Origin: an uncultured Reyranella sp.
Lineage (GTDB): Bacteria; Pseudomonadota; Alphaproteobacteria; Reyranellales; Reyranellaceae
Reading direction: 5' to 3'
Length of the DNA stretch: 64,000 nucleotides
NCBI RefSeq assembly: GCF_945957355.1
Contig: NZ_CAMFKM010000015.1
Span: 62,001-126,000, forward strand
The notes beneath the pieces are model-generated. The model ran no database searches and was not told the DNA's origin. It saw only the letters and a program-made list of their open reading frames with translations. How positions within the stretch are numbered: position 1 is the first letter of the stretch; the number at the start of each line of letters is the position of its first letter. A program made the position numbers and the translations under genes. This document shows positions 39,240 to 47,707 of this stretch, piece by piece.

Positions 39240-39626
39240 TCAGCAGGTATTCGGGCCGGCCGGGGTCATCGCGCGATTGAGTTGCAAAACCAGGTCATCG
39301 ATGCCGAATGGTTTCTGCACGACTGGAACGTGCCTGTAGTTGGCGGGGATGGGCACACTGTCGCCGTAGCCGGTCGCGAACGCGAACGGCACCTGGCGCT
39401 CCGTCAAGACCTGGGCGACATCGACGCCCGTGCCGTCGCCGAGGACGAAATCGAGGACGGCGACCTCCGGCGCGAAGCTTGCTAGGATTCGAAGCGCTTC
39501 GCTCACCGACGAGGCAAGGCGTACGTCGAGGGCGCCCGCCTTGCGCAGGGCTTGTTCGGCATCCAGGGCGATCAGGAACTGATCTTCGAGGACCAGGACG
39601 GATTTTGCGTCGAGTGACGCGCTCAC
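39240..39626 (-). CDS. Stand-alone response regulator receiver protein
   Basis: A single receiver domain of 128 aa: acidic pair near residue 14-15 (VLEDQ), phospho-acceptor Asp59 in VLDFVLGDGTG, Thr85 and Lys105 (VVQKPFG). No output domain. The GTG at 39626 follows AGGAGAGG. Divergent from a Crp/Fnr regulator. It would act through protein interactions, as in single-domain regulators of general-stress or two-component networks. Confidence 0.88.
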   Translation of the reverse strand: MSASLDAKSVLVLEDQFLIALDAEQALRKAGALDVRLASSVSEALRILASFAPEVAVLDFVLGDGTGVDVAQVLTERQVPFAFATGYGDSVPIPANYRHVPVVQKPFGIDDLVLQLNRAMTPAGPNTC

Positions 39627-39736
39627 TTCGGTATGATCCTCTCCTCTCGCAATTGGGGGCGTTGGGTAACATGGCTGACACAAGGCGTCGGTCCACAAGT
39701 CGACACTCCGCGTGACCTCGTCCGGAGATGAGACCA

Positions 39737-40471
39737 ATGACGGTACCCGCCGCCGAAGACTTTCTTGGCAACGCCCTTCTGGCGGTCCTGAGGGATGAGG
39801 ACCGCCGGCGACTGGCGCCTCATATGGTGATCGCGGATCTCGAGGCAAAGGACGTTCTTCAGAAGGCCGGAGAGGATGTGGTCCAGACCTGGTTCCCGTG
39901 CGGCGCCGCGATGGCGAGCTTCAGCGTCTGGGTCGAGGAAAGCGGCTCGAACGTGGAGGTCGCGCTGGTCGGTCGCGAAGGTGCCATCGGCGGGATCGTC
40001 TCCAACGGAAGGCTGCCGGCCTTCGCCACGTCGCAGGTGCGGGCCGCCGGGCGCTTTCTTCGCATCAAGACATCCGCATTGGAGGCGGCGAAGCTTGAGT
40101 CGATCGCGCTCCGGCACTGGTTCTCCCGCTACTCCGATTGCATGCTGGCCCAGGTGTTCCAGACCGCGGCGTGCAATGCGTCGCACACGATCAGCCAGCG
40201 GACGGCGAAATGGCTTCTGGCGGCGATGACGCGCACGGGCGGCTCGGAATTCCAGATGACGCAGGAGCAGCTGGCGGAGATGCTCGGCGTCGGACGCACG
40301 TTCGTCACGCGCGTCGTGCGCCAGTTTCGCGAGCAGGGGGTCATCGAGACACGCCGCGGCGTCTTCACCGTCAACGACGTCACCGCGCTCCGGAAGAAGT
40401 CCTGCAGCTGCACGACCGCGATCGAGGACCATTTCGACACAGTGCTGCACGGGATCTATCCGGTCGAATAG
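39737..40471 (+). CDS. Crp/Fnr-family transcriptional regulator
   Basis: A 244-aa protein with an N-terminal cyclic-nucleotide-binding-like domain (about 10-135; LQKAGEDV and VALVGREGAIGGI) and a C-terminal winged helix (about 155-225; QMTQEQLAEMLGVGRTFVTRVVRQFREQGVIETRRG). The Cys content (CSC near the C terminus, one CGAAMA) does not match an Fnr iron-sulfur pattern. Divergent from the response regulator across 110 bp. Confidence 0.88.
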   Translation: MTVPAAEDFLGNALLAVLRDEDRRRLAPHMVIADLEAKDVLQKAGEDVVQTWFPCGAAMASFSVWVEESGSNVEVALVGREGAIGGIVSNGRLPAFATSQVRAAGRFLRIKTSALEAAKLESIALRHWFSRYSDCMLAQVFQTAACNASHTISQRTAKWLLAAMTRTGGSEFQMTQEQLAEMLGVGRTFVTRVVRQFREQGVIETRRGVFTVNDVTALRKKSCSCTTAIEDHFDTVLHGIYPVE

Positions 40472-40506
40472 GCCGGGGGCGAGAGGCTCGCGTGCGAGGG
40501 CCGCGA

Positions 40507-41484
40507 TCAGTCGATCAGTTCGTCCGCCCGCGCCATGACGTTCAGCGGTATTCGAACCCCGATTTCAGTGGCCGTCCGGTTGTTGATGACGGTCTCGATG
40601 ACCGTCGGCCATTCGACGGGGATGTCGCCGGCGGGAACGCCGGCGGCGATCTGTTCGATGAAGCGGGCGAGATGCGATATCAGGGCGGGAACATTCGGGC
40701 CGTAACTCACCAGGCCGCCGGCCTCACAGAACTCGCGTCGCGGAAACACCGCCGGCACGCGCAATCGCCGGGCATGATCTGCGATGATGCGCCTATTGGC
40801 GATCGTCACGGAGTCGGTGAAGCACAGCATCGAGTCGCAGCCGCTTGCTGCGCCCTCGGCAAGTGCCGTTTCCAGCGTCGCTCGATCCCGGACGGGTCGC
40901 ACCATGAGCTCCAGTCCGAGCTGCCCTGCAGCGCTCTGGGTGCGCGTGCGCTCCTCGGTTTCGCCTGGATGATCGGGGCTCTGGACCACGAGCGTGCGCT
41001 TTGCCCGTGGGGCAATCTCGCGGAGAAGCTGGATGCGCTTTCCAACCAGCTCCCACATGAGCTGTGAGTTGCCTGTCGCATTGATCCCGGGCTTTGCCAT
41101 GCTGCGCACATATCCGGCGGCCACGGGATCGCCGCTGAACGAAAACACGACAGGCACGGATCGTTGGGCGACGGGAACGACCCTGGTTGCGGCGCCATAT
41201 GCCACGAGAACGTCGATCCCCTCCTGCAGGAGCTGATCGAGCAGGGCGGGAAGAAGCTGAGTGTCGAGGTTCGCGAAACGCGCCCGAACGATGTAGTCGC
41301 GACCCTCGTCCCAGCCCAGCTTTTGCAAACCAAGGCGCAATTGCTGCAAGTCCGGATCGGTTGGTCTCGTCGGAGACAGAAATCCAACGCGAACCGGACG
41401 CTGAAGACGCTGAGCGAGTGCGGGACCGGCGGCAAGCAGATAGCAAGCTGACGCTCCCACCATCTTTCGACGGCCGATGAGCAT
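40507..41484 (-). CDS. ABC-type substrate-binding protein (TrpX/YtrF-like family)
   Basis: A 325-aa secreted or lipid-anchored protein with a hydrophobic leader (LIGRRKMVGASACYLLAAGP, cleavage near LAQR). It has the ABC substrate-binding fold of TrpX-type receptors: RVGFLSPTRPTDPDLQQLRLGLQKLGW, VLVAYGAATRVVPVAQRSVPVVFSFSGDPVAAG, and a GGLVSYGPN segment. No permease or ATPase gene is adjacent. It is the last chromosomal gene before the integrated element. Confidence 0.82.
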   Translation of the reverse strand: MLIGRRKMVGASACYLLAAGPALAQRLQRPVRVGFLSPTRPTDPDLQQLRLGLQKLGWDEGRDYIVRARFANLDTQLLPALLDQLLQEGIDVLVAYGAATRVVPVAQRSVPVVFSFSGDPVAAGYVRSMAKPGINATGNSQLMWELVGKRIQLLREIAPRAKRTLVVQSPDHPGETEERTRTQSAAGQLGLELMVRPVRDRATLETALAEGAASGCDSMLCFTDSVTIANRRIIADHARRLRVPAVFPRREFCEAGGLVSYGPNVPALISHLARFIEQIAAGVPAGDIPVEWPTVIETVINNRTATEIGVRIPLNVMARADELID

Positions 41485-41611
41485 GCGCGGTTGGCTATGG
41501 ATCAATTCGACTCTCGATTCGGGTATCGACCTCTGGCGCGAGTGTTATCTTTCCCGCCACGGCGGGCAAGCCGGCAACACAATTCTGTGAATGCCCGGCG
41601 GGCCGAAAGAA

Positions 41612-41645
41612 AACGCCAGGCAAGCCCGTCGGCCTGCCTGGCGTT
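41612..41645 (-). terminator. Original aldolase-gene terminator, now separated from the gene by the element
   Basis: Arms 41612-41622 and 41635-41645 form an 11-bp perfect inverted repeat (AACGCCAGGCA) with a 12-nt loop. On the minus strand it is followed by TTCTTTC, as in an intrinsic terminator. Before integration this would have lain about 55 bp past the aldolase stop; a second GC-rich hairpin sits at 41664-41684. Both are outside the element. Confidence 0.6.
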
Positions 41646-41697
41646 ACCCCAATCGGGATCCTCGGCGGGCTAGAGAGGCCCGCCTGTGGTGCGCGCC

Positions 41698-41712
41698 TTA
41701 CATCTTGCCTTG
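41698..41712. other. Left attachment site (attL) of the 13-kb element
   Basis: TTACATCTTGCCTTG, identical to 54700-54714 and different on both flanks. On the minus strand it reads the last four codons plus stop of the aldolase gene, so it is a displaced fragment of that gene's 3' end. The integrase gene lies 150 bp inside. Confidence 0.85.
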
Positions 41713-41819
41713 TGATGGAATGCCTGTCCGTGAGCATCCGCCACTGTCCAGAAAACGCCGGTTCCATTGAGTCATTTGTCCGCCGCTGACCGCAGCCATC
41801 CTTCCACAGCCACGAGGAA

Positions 41820-41840
41820 GGATTACCCAAGAGTTACCCA
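41820..41840. repeat. Subterminal repeat, left copy (integrase arm-type site candidate)
   Basis: GGATTACCC-A-AGA-GTTACCCA, two TTACCCA units in the same orientation, 24 bp upstream of the integrase start codon. A near-identical copy occurs at 54645-54666 just inside the right end. Paired short subterminal repeats of this kind are typical integrase arm-binding sites. The 41713-41864 gap otherwise holds nothing recognisable. Confidence 0.6.
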
Positions 41841-41864
41841 AGTCCAGCGAGTAGAGTACGCGTG

Positions 41865-42980
41865 ATGGCGCTCACCGACACGAAGCTCCGCACGCTCAAG
41901 CCACCGGCAGGCAAGACCGAATGCCTGATTGCCGATGGCAATGGCCTGTACATCAGGGTCCGGGGTACTCGGGGCAAGTTTTCGCGCATCTGGCAGTTCC
42001 GGCGGAAGGAGGGGGGCCAGCTCTCCATCACGACGCTGGGCGCATATCCGGACCTTCCCATCAAAGACGCCCGCCTCAAGGCTGCAGAACTGGCCACAAA
42101 GCAGACCGGCCGGAGCTGGACTGTGGGAGAGGTCGCCGACCAGTGGCTCAAAGAGCGCGTCGATCATACGCACCGCAAGTCCGATCAGGTCCGGGGTTAC
42201 GTCGATCGCGCGATACTTCCGGCGCTGGCCGACAAGCGCCTGCGAGATATCGAGCCTTCGGACATTGCCCGAGTGATTCGCGACTACCGGGACAGGGTGG
42301 CGAAGCTGCCGCGAGCTCGGACCGGCGGACGCCCGGCAGCTAGGGCCTTGCTCGCCGTATTTAAGGGGCTGTTCGGGTACGCCGTGGCGAACGGCCTAAT
42401 CTCCAGTTCGCCCGCCGCCCAGCTTACCGCCGCTGTGGCCGGCCAGCCGCCGGCAGCGAGGGAACGCGTGCTATCCGACGACGAGATCCGCTTCGTTATG
42501 ACAACGGATATCAAGGCCGGGCCTGTCCTGCGCTTCCTACTACTGACAGGGCTGCGGCTGGGCGAGGCCTTCGCCGGACATCGGGAGGGCCAGTACTGGG
42601 TCGTGCCCGCCTCGGCGTCGAAGAACCGCCGCGAGCACCGGGTTTGGCTGTCTACCCTGGCGCTTGCCCAGCTTGAGGCCCATCCATGGGAAGCGCGGCG
42701 CGAGGCCGTCCAGCTCTGGCTGAAGAACAATGCCGGCGGCTGGACCGCCCACGACTTGCGGCGGACCTTCAGCACCCGGAACAACGGTCTGGGCGTCGCG
42801 CCCTACGTGGTTGAAAAGATGCTCAACCATACCTTCGACGGCACCATGGCCGTCTACAATCACGCGAGCTACGACGCGGAGCGCCGGCAGGCGCTGGAAA
42901 ACTGGTCGGACTGGCTGGCGAAGCTTACAGCGCCGTCGGCCGCGGTAGTCCCATTACGGACGGCCGCACGGCAGAGTTAA
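41865..42980 (+). CDS. int: P4-type tyrosine integrase
   Basis: Site-specific recombinase of 371 aa. The N-terminal DUF4102 arm-binding domain (about 1-85; LTDTKLRTLKPPAGKTECLIADG) is followed by a SAM-like core-binding domain and a catalytic domain. Visible catalytic residues are Arg in LTGLRLGEAF, HDLRRTF, the LNH His, and Tyr in AVYNHASYD. A GTG 3 bp earlier is also possible. It sits at the left end of the element and reads inward. Confidence 0.93.
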   Translation: MALTDTKLRTLKPPAGKTECLIADGNGLYIRVRGTRGKFSRIWQFRRKEGGQLSITTLGAYPDLPIKDARLKAAELATKQTGRSWTVGEVADQWLKERVDHTHRKSDQVRGYVDRAILPALADKRLRDIEPSDIARVIRDYRDRVAKLPRARTGGRPAARALLAVFKGLFGYAVANGLISSSPAAQLTAAVAGQPPAARERVLSDDEIRFVMTTDIKAGPVLRFLLLTGLRLGEAFAGHREGQYWVVPASASKNRREHRVWLSTLALAQLEAHPWEARREAVQLWLKNNAGGWTAHDLRRTFSTRNNGLGVAPYVVEKMLNHTFDGTMAVYNHASYDAERRQALENWSDWLAKLTAPSAAVVPLRTAARQS

Positions 42981-43071
42981 CGACATCGACGCGGCTAGGG
43001 CGACGGCCCGAAAACCTCCTCCGCAGAGGCTGCCGCGTCGACCACCTTGCGGAGCCCTGCGGAGGGCATAG

Positions 43072-43524
43072 ATGGTCGATTATCTGGCGTGGGCCAAGGC
43101 GGACCCATTAACGGTTGAGCAGGCCGCTCGGCTCTGGGCCGAGGTAGATCCCTCAGATCCCCAATTCATGTGGACCCAGTCTCAAGCGGCGGAAATCGGG
43201 GCGCGTCTGCAGATGCTATGCGGCAGGATCGCGACGCGCGAGTTGCACGCGGATCACCGCGGCAATGGCCTTGAGTCCATCGGCAGGTATGAGCGCAGCC
43301 TGATCTTCCGGTCAGAATTGACGGCTCTCGCGGAGAGACTCGGCGAGCGACCCCGGTTTCTCTTCGTCGCCTTGCCGAGCGGCTCGGCGGCGACGAACAC
43401 CGAACGAGCCCCCAATACGCCCCCCCTTCTCCAGCAGGTTTGGACAAGGCTGCCATTTCTAGGTTGTTTGGCCCGGAGATATCGGCGTCGAGCTGCGGGC
43501 GCCGTTCATGCACCTGACGGCTGA
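43072..43524 (+). CDS. Hypothetical protein
   Basis: A 150-aa reading frame with GGAGG before the ATG. The first 100 residues look like a normal soluble protein (AAIGARLQMLCGRIATRE region); the last 35 are Arg-rich and could be out of frame. No recognised domain. It lies between the integrase and a phage-like hypothetical gene. Confidence 0.45.
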   Translation: MVDYLAWAKADPLTVEQAARLWAEVDPSDPQFMWTQSQAAEIGARLQMLCGRIATRELHADHRGNGLESIGRYERSLIFRSELTALAERLGERPRFLFVALPSGSAATNTERAPNTPPLLQQVWTRLPFLGCLARRYRRRAAGAVHAPDG

Positions 43525-43578
43525 GTTGGCGGCCGGCGGTGTGCGCCCCTTGGGTCCACCGGCATAAGGGGGCCGAGA

Positions 43579-43914
43579 GTGAGCGACAATTCCATGCGCG
43601 AATACTTCCCCCTGGCGGCCCCGGTGGCGGACGCCCTCGGCCGGATGGTGCCGAGCATGCGCCTTCCCGATGTCTCTGCGGTTGCAGCGGATGCGCTTGG
43701 TGCGCCGGTCGATGGCATGGCTTGGCTCCTTCGCAGGGCCGGCCTGCCGGTTCCGGGTGGCACACCCGGCATGGGGCGTACGTCGCTAGCGCCTGTAGGC
43801 TGGGCTCCCGATAGCAGCGTGCCATTCAGCGGCGAGTATTTCCGGGAGGTATTCGACAATTCTGCTGTCTCGCGAGACGCCCTTCGCCGGGCGGTCCCGA
43901 GGGGGCTTTTCTAG
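43579..43914 (+). CDS. Hypothetical protein, possible phage structural remnant
   Basis: A 111-aa protein starting at GTG after GGGGG. Its sequence (PVADALGRMVP, APVDGMAWLLRRAGLPVP, SSVPFSGEYFREVF) resembles the helical repeats seen in large phage internal proteins, but it is far shorter than those. It may be a truncated remnant or a small element protein. Confidence 0.4.
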   Translation: MSDNSMREYFPLAAPVADALGRMVPSMRLPDVSAVAADALGAPVDGMAWLLRRAGLPVPGGTPGMGRTSLAPVGWAPDSSVPFSGEYFREVFDNSAVSRDALRRAVPRGLF

Positions 43915-43986
43915 AAATCAGGCTGTACTGTTGGTGTCCGTGCAACCTAGAGTGACTAGGTAAGAGCTAATGGAGAGGGCCCACCA

Positions 43987-44211
43987 ATGAGTAATCCTCG
44001 CGCCTTCTTCGTGGGCGGCTTTGCCATAGGTATGGCGTCTCCGGTACTGGAGGTCTTCTCAAAATGGACCGAGACCGGACTCTTGCCAGTCGGCCTTGGG
44101 TGGATAGATATCGGCGTCCAAGGGCTATTCGCAGGCATGATCCTGGGCGCGATCGGCGCGCTCATCGGCCGCTGGGTGGAGAAGCGTGACGCACGTAGCG
44201 ATAAGGGCTAA
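43987..44211 (+). CDS. Small membrane protein
   Basis: A 74-aa protein with two predicted helices (about 5-22 and 41-62), the second ending in RWVEKR. TGGAGAGGG precedes the ATG. It overlaps the next gene by 26 bp. No family recognised. It is one of three small secreted or membrane proteins in a row. Confidence 0.6.
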   Translation: MSNPRAFFVGGFAIGMASPVLEVFSKWTETGLLPVGLGWIDIGVQGLFAGMILGAIGALIGRWVEKRDARSDKG

Positions 44212-44578
44212 GGGGGCAGCCAGCATCTTATGCGCAGGGGCCATCGTCGCGATGGCTTGTCCGGCGCTTGCGGCAGTTCCGAACATGATCTGCCACGCCC
44301 ACCTTGAAACCCAGATCAGCCCCATCACGCTTGATGGTACAACGTCTACACCGCGCGAAGTGTACCGCTTCACGAATGGCGACCTATTCATCTCGCGGCC
44401 AGATCGGGCGGAGTATCGATACGGCAAAGTCGTTGAAGTCGAGCCTGGGCGGTTCACCTCCGGGCACAAGACTCTCATTCTCTCATTTCCGCCCCCAATT
44501 CCCGGCACCGAACGGCTGTTAATGGTGCACTCCGACGTGATCGATATTCGCGTCACCGTGTTCGCCTGTTCTCGTTAA
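44186..44578 (+). CDS. Secreted hypothetical protein
   Basis: A 130-aa protein starting at GTG, with a signal peptide (KGAASILCAGAIVAMACPALA, predicted cleavage near ALAAV) and a beta-rich mature part (YRFTNGDLFISRPDRAEYRYG). Two Cys remain in the mature chain. No family recognised. Confidence 0.6.
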   Translation: MTHVAIRAKGAASILCAGAIVAMACPALAAVPNMICHAHLETQISPITLDGTTSTPREVYRFTNGDLFISRPDRAEYRYGKVVEVEPGRFTSGHKTLILSFPPPIPGTERLLMVHSDVIDIRVTVFACSR

Positions 44579-44620
44579 AGAGCGCTCGAAAGCTGACGCA
44601 CAGCACAACGGGAGACCGAC

Positions 44621-44848
44621 ATGACTCCGGAAGAAGAGCGAACCTTGGGCGAGCTGATAAAGACTACCAACACCATAAATCGCAAGGTTGAGTGGCTACA
44701 GGCCGTCACTTGCATTGCTTTGGCTGTAGCGCTCGCCTCATGGATATTTCCTGGCCTGACAGACTGGTTCGGGGCGGGCTGGGCGTATGCCGGAAGCATT
44801 CTCGCAGGTGTACTTACGTGGTGGGTTTTGGCGCTAGTGACAGGGTGA
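44621..44848 (+). CDS. Small two-helix membrane protein
   Basis: A 75-aa protein. A charged N terminus (TPEEERTLGELIKTTNTINRK) is followed by two hydrophobic helices (about 27-45 and 52-73). The ATG follows GGGAG. A helical extracytoplasmic plug-like layout of this size is common among phage and satellite holin-like proteins, but no lysin is adjacent. Confidence 0.55.
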   Translation: MTPEEERTLGELIKTTNTINRKVEWLQAVTCIALAVALASWIFPGLTDWFGAGWAYAGSILAGVLTWWVLALVTG

Positions 44849-44888
44849 AGATCAGTGCTGCGCCCGAGGCCGGAGCTAGGGCCTTTTC

Positions 44889-45665
44889 TTACGAAGCCGG
44901 GACCACAGCCAGTAGGTTGCTCGCGAATAACAATGTTCCGGTGACCCAAGCAATCGCCGATCCCAATGCTAGAATGATGCTGGCATAGACGGTGAACGTG
45001 ACAAACCGGCTTGCGCGCCAGCGAATATGTTCGGGCAGCGCAATGGCACTCTGAAACCAAACTGGAGGCAGCTGGAAGACGGCGCCTTTGACCCAAAATT
45101 CGTTGATCTCCGCCATTGAATATCGCGTTAGGGCGTTCGCAAACCAGTTCAGGTAGGCGAGTGCAGCCGAAATGACTGCGCAAGCCGCGCCAACGGCAAA
45201 TGCGGTCGCTGGCGCCATTTGCTGCAAAATCCAATCCTGATTGAGATGTTCTTTGATCATCGGATGGACCGCCAGCAAGCCGAGTAACCCTCCAACATTA
45301 CCTACCACGAGGAACGTCAGCGTCATTTTTGCGTATTCGAAGCTGAGTTTGACCGCGTCCACTGCCAGTGCGTGATCCGGTCGAACGAGCTTCGCGTGAA
45401 GTTCAACATATTCCCGCTGCGCTTGTTGGAATTGCGCAATGGTCATGTTGCCGATCTGTGGCGTATCGGCGGGCGGCGGAGCGGGCAGATTCGGCCAGAG
45501 CCAGCGAAGCAAACGCCACCCGAAATAACCCGCAGCGAGCGTGCCCGTGCAGACCAGCGCGAATATTGCCTGCGAGGTCGAGTGCATGGCCACGACCGAC
45601 GAGCCCAGCGCTACGCCGAACACCAAGCCCACAATTAGGAGCAAGCAGTCCTGCAGTTTGGGCAT
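44889..45665 (-). CDS. Integral membrane protein, unknown
   Basis: A 258-aa protein. It has two helices at the N terminus (about 5-30 and 34-55), a proline linker, a soluble segment (about 65-100), then two helices around 110-140 and 145-175 and two more at the C terminus (about 215-255). No recognised domain. It is convergent with the small-protein cluster. Confidence 0.6.
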   Translation of the reverse strand: MPKLQDCLLLIVGLVFGVALGSSVVAMHSTSQAIFALVCTGTLAAGYFGWRLLRWLWPNLPAPPPADTPQIGNMTIAQFQQAQREYVELHAKLVRPDHALAVDAVKLSFEYAKMTLTFLVVGNVGGLLGLLAVHPMIKEHLNQDWILQQMAPATAFAVGAACAVISAALAYLNWFANALTRYSMAEINEFWVKGAVFQLPPVWFQSAIALPEHIRWRASRFVTFTVYASIILALGSAIAWVTGTLLFASNLLAVVPAS

Positions 45666-45743
45666 TGGACAACCTACGGGCGCGTTGAGAACGATTTAGT
45701 GAATTGAGGGCATCGCAACAGCCAGAAGCGATGTTTCTTGCGA

Positions 45744-45947
45744 CTATCGCTTTCCTTCCTTCGCATTCAGCCCCAGCTCGACCAGCCGGCGGAGCGCTTC
45801 GGATCGAGATATCTCGCGCTCCATCGCCCAAGTATCAATGGCATCGGCGAGTTGAGACGGCGGCCGAAACGCGATCAATGGCGTGATGCCCGTCGCTGGC
45901 CGACCCCGGCGCTTTATTTTTTGTTTAACAGTTATTGACTTGGCCAT
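45744..45947 (-). CDS. Ribbon-helix-helix DNA-binding protein
   Basis: A 67-aa protein: basic N terminus (KQKIKRRGRPATG), then a beta strand (PLIAFRPPSQLADAID) and two helices with SRSEALRRLVELGL, the RHH pattern of CopG/MetJ-type repressors. The start codon at 45947 lies within an operator-like region, and no Shine-Dalgarno is visible. Longer in-frame starts exist but encode low-complexity sequence. It is divergent from the seven-gene operon that ends in an HNH gene, so it likely represses that operon and itself. Confidence 0.82.
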   Translation of the reverse strand: MAKSITVKQKIKRRGRPATGITPLIAFRPPSQLADAIDTWAMEREISRSEALRRLVELGLNAKEGKR

Positions 45948-45961
45948 ATATCTGTTTAACA
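45922..45961. promoter_or_regulatory. Operator-promoter region of the divergent RHH gene and seven-gene operon
   Basis: Two TGTTTAACA sites at 45922-45930 and 45953-45961 are 31 bp apart (three helical turns). Each is nearly palindromic (TGTT-T-AACA). Between and overlapping them is a sigma70-type candidate for the rightward operon: -35 TTGACT at 45935-45940 and -10 TAACAT at 45957-45962, with a 16-bp spacer. The right site overlaps this -10 and the leader of the RHH gene. The AT content contrasts sharply with the surroundings. Confidence 0.65.
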
Positions 45962-46034
45962 TAAATAGCGAGCCGAACGGAAGCGCCAACTCCCGCCCGG
46001 CTCTAACCGCAACCCGAGGATGGAGCCCCGGACC

Positions 46035-46280
46035 ATGGCTAAGGCCAATCATACACCACCTGTCACCAGCCTGCCGGCGGCGCGCCGCGGCGTATTGCTG
46101 GGGGCGCTTATGGCGCTCACAGTCTCCAAATGTGCCCCAGCGGCCGCTGCCACGCGCGAGCGTGTTGCCGAAGCGGCCGATGCTCTGACGGCCGCCCTGG
46201 CTGAGCTTCACGGCGGCAAGTGGCACGTGACGGTCGATCACGACTCTCAGTTCGTGCTGATCGTGGGAGGCGCCAAGTGA
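46035..46280 (+). CDS. Small Tat-signal-like protein, first gene of the operon
   Basis: An 81-aa protein. Start chosen at 46035 because GGATGGAG sits upstream at normal spacing; an ATG 15 bp earlier has no suitable site. The N terminus AARRGVLLGALMALTVSK resembles a twin-arginine signal, followed by a short Ala-rich helix (AADALTAALAELHGG) and a strand pair. Function unknown. Confidence 0.7.
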   Translation: MAKANHTPPVTSLPAARRGVLLGALMALTVSKCAPAAAATRERVAEAADALTAALAELHGGKWHVTVDHDSQFVLIVGGAK

Positions 46281-46771
46281 CCGCCCTCGCGCTCCGCAGC
46301 GAACAGCGGGAAACCAGCGGCCTTCTGGCAGCCTGTGCTGCCCGAGGGTACCGCGTAGCCATCCAAGAGGCCCGGACGCCCCTGCAGGCCCCGGATTTCG
46401 CCTCTACGCCCCTCCGGCGGTTCGTGGCGAACGTCTGCACCGCTGAGGTGCAGCACGCCGATGCCCAGTTCTGGCAGCTCGCCCGGGCCTGTGGCGCGGA
46501 CTCCGTCATCGATCGGTTTGAGACGCCGGACATCGCCGCCAACTACCGGCTCCCGCACGAGCGGTGCGCCGGTAAGGCGCTGGCATGGCTGTCGCACCTG
46601 CAGAGCCATGACAGCGAACGCCGCGGGCCCTGGGAGTGCTGGTCGGGCCTCTCGCGCCCCCGCAAGGCCGCATGGCTGCGCCGCCGCCGAGAGCTGCTGC
46701 ACGGGCTCCTGAGGGCCGCCGCTGAGTACCGGGCGGCCCGCACCGATCTGGTGCAGGGAGGCGTCCAATGA
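46277..46771 (+). CDS. Hypothetical protein, second gene of the operon
   Basis: A 164-aa protein starting at a GTG that overlaps the previous TGA (GTGA). Rich in Arg, Ala and Trp, all-helical by composition (FVANVCTAEVQHADAQFWQLARACGAD; RKAAWLRRRRELLHGLL). No domain recognised. Its 3' end overlaps the next gene by ATGA. Confidence 0.7.
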   Translation: MTALALRSEQRETSGLLAACAARGYRVAIQEARTPLQAPDFASTPLRRFVANVCTAEVQHADAQFWQLARACGADSVIDRFETPDIAANYRLPHERCAGKALAWLSHLQSHDSERRGPWECWSGLSRPRKAAWLRRRRELLHGLLRAAAEYRAARTDLVQGGVQ

Positions 46772-47175
46772 GCGCCCGTCACACCCTCGACCTGTTGGGC
46801 GAGACCCTGCGGGATCTGGCCCCGCTGGTCGCCGCTGCGGTGCAGGCTCTCGACAAGCCCGGAACGCGCGCCCTGCGTCGCAAGCTCGACGGCGAGTTTC
46901 ACTACCTGATGGGTCACTACGGCACGTTGATGCGGCAGGGCAGCCCGGAAAGCCAGTGGGACGCCTTGCGGTCGATGCTGCCGCACTATGAGCGGGCGAC
47001 CGAGGTATGGCCGGGGCGTTCTGCATTCGAGGCGCGCAAGGCTCGCGAGTCCGCTGCCTCGGAGCAGTCGGCCGAGACGCCGGCACCATCGCCCGCCTAT
47101 GGCCTTCGTCTGGTGGTCGACAATGGGCGGCCGGTCGAGGCCGTCGAGCCCGCTACGCTGGGAGGTGCAGCATGA
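46768..47175 (+). CDS. Hypothetical protein, third gene of the operon
   Basis: A 135-aa protein with a helical N-terminal part (TLDLLGETLRDLAPLVAAAVQALD; GEFHYLMGHYGTLMRQG) and a Pro/Ala-rich hinge near residue 90 leading to a short strand-like tail. No domain recognised. ATGA overlaps at both ends. Confidence 0.7.
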   Translation: MSARHTLDLLGETLRDLAPLVAAAVQALDKPGTRALRRKLDGEFHYLMGHYGTLMRQGSPESQWDALRSMLPHYERATEVWPGRSAFEARKARESAASEQSAETPAPSPAYGLRLVVDNGRPVEAVEPATLGGAA

Positions 47176-47459
47176 GCACCACAAAAGCAAAGCGCAGCCT
47201 GCGTGACACGCTGATCGCGGCTGAGGAAGCCTCGCGCGATCAACAGTTCAACATCGGGCACGCCGCCGCTCTCCTGACGACGCTGGCGCGCGAGGCTGGC
47301 GAGGCGTGCGTCGGACGCAAAGACGACGGCGGGATGCACGCGCAATGGCTGCGGGTCGAGTATCTGGCGCGGCAGCTCAAGGCTCATGTATCAGACCTCG
47401 ACCGCAGCCTTGCCGCAGTCGAGGGCGTGCACATGCAGATGGGGAGGGACGCAGCATGA
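47172..47459 (+). CDS. Hypothetical protein, fourth gene of the operon
   Basis: A 95-aa protein: basic start (STTKAKRSLRDTL), then long helices with heptad-like spacing (HAAALLTTLAREAGEA; QLKAHVSDLDRSLAAVEG). Possibly a small coiled-coil partner of its neighbours. ATGA overlap at both ends. No domain recognised. Confidence 0.7.
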   Translation: MSTTKAKRSLRDTLIAAEEASRDQQFNIGHAAALLTTLAREAGEACVGRKDDGGMHAQWLRVEYLARQLKAHVSDLDRSLAAVEGVHMQMGRDAA

Positions 47460-47707
47460 GCGCCCCCAAGGCTCGCCGCAGCAAGGCCCTGTCGCCGCGA
47501 GCGGCATACGGCGCACTCCTGCATGCTGCCGCCAACATTGAAGGCTCCGCCGCCCTGGCGTCGGCCGCAGTCGAGGGCATCGGTAACACCCCGGTCGAAA
47601 GGGAGGCGGCCCGATACGCGGCGGACCGCTTGTTGTCGGCTGACGTGCGGCAGTTGCGCGAGGCAGTCGACGCCATAGAAGGCGCAATGCAGGGGGGCGC
47701 ACAATGA
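47456..47707 (+). CDS. Hypothetical protein, fifth gene of the operon
   Basis: An 83-aa protein resembling its neighbour in layout (basic N terminus SAPKARRSKAL, Ala-rich helices ending DAIEGAMQGG). The two may be diverged duplicates; alignment is needed. ATGA overlaps. Confidence 0.68.
   Translation: MSAPKARRSKALSPRAAYGALLHAAANIEGSAALASAAVEGIGNTPVEREAARYAADRLLSADVRQLREAVDAIEGAMQGGAQ

Noticed and set aside
40540..40570. tRNA-like TTCGAACC motif
   Set aside because: It lies within the coding sequence of the substrate-binding protein, and no cloverleaf can be drawn around it.
41495..41830. A 111-aa minus-strand frame across the left attachment site
   Set aside because: It crosses the recombination junction and two hairpins, has no Shine-Dalgarno, and its composition looks random.
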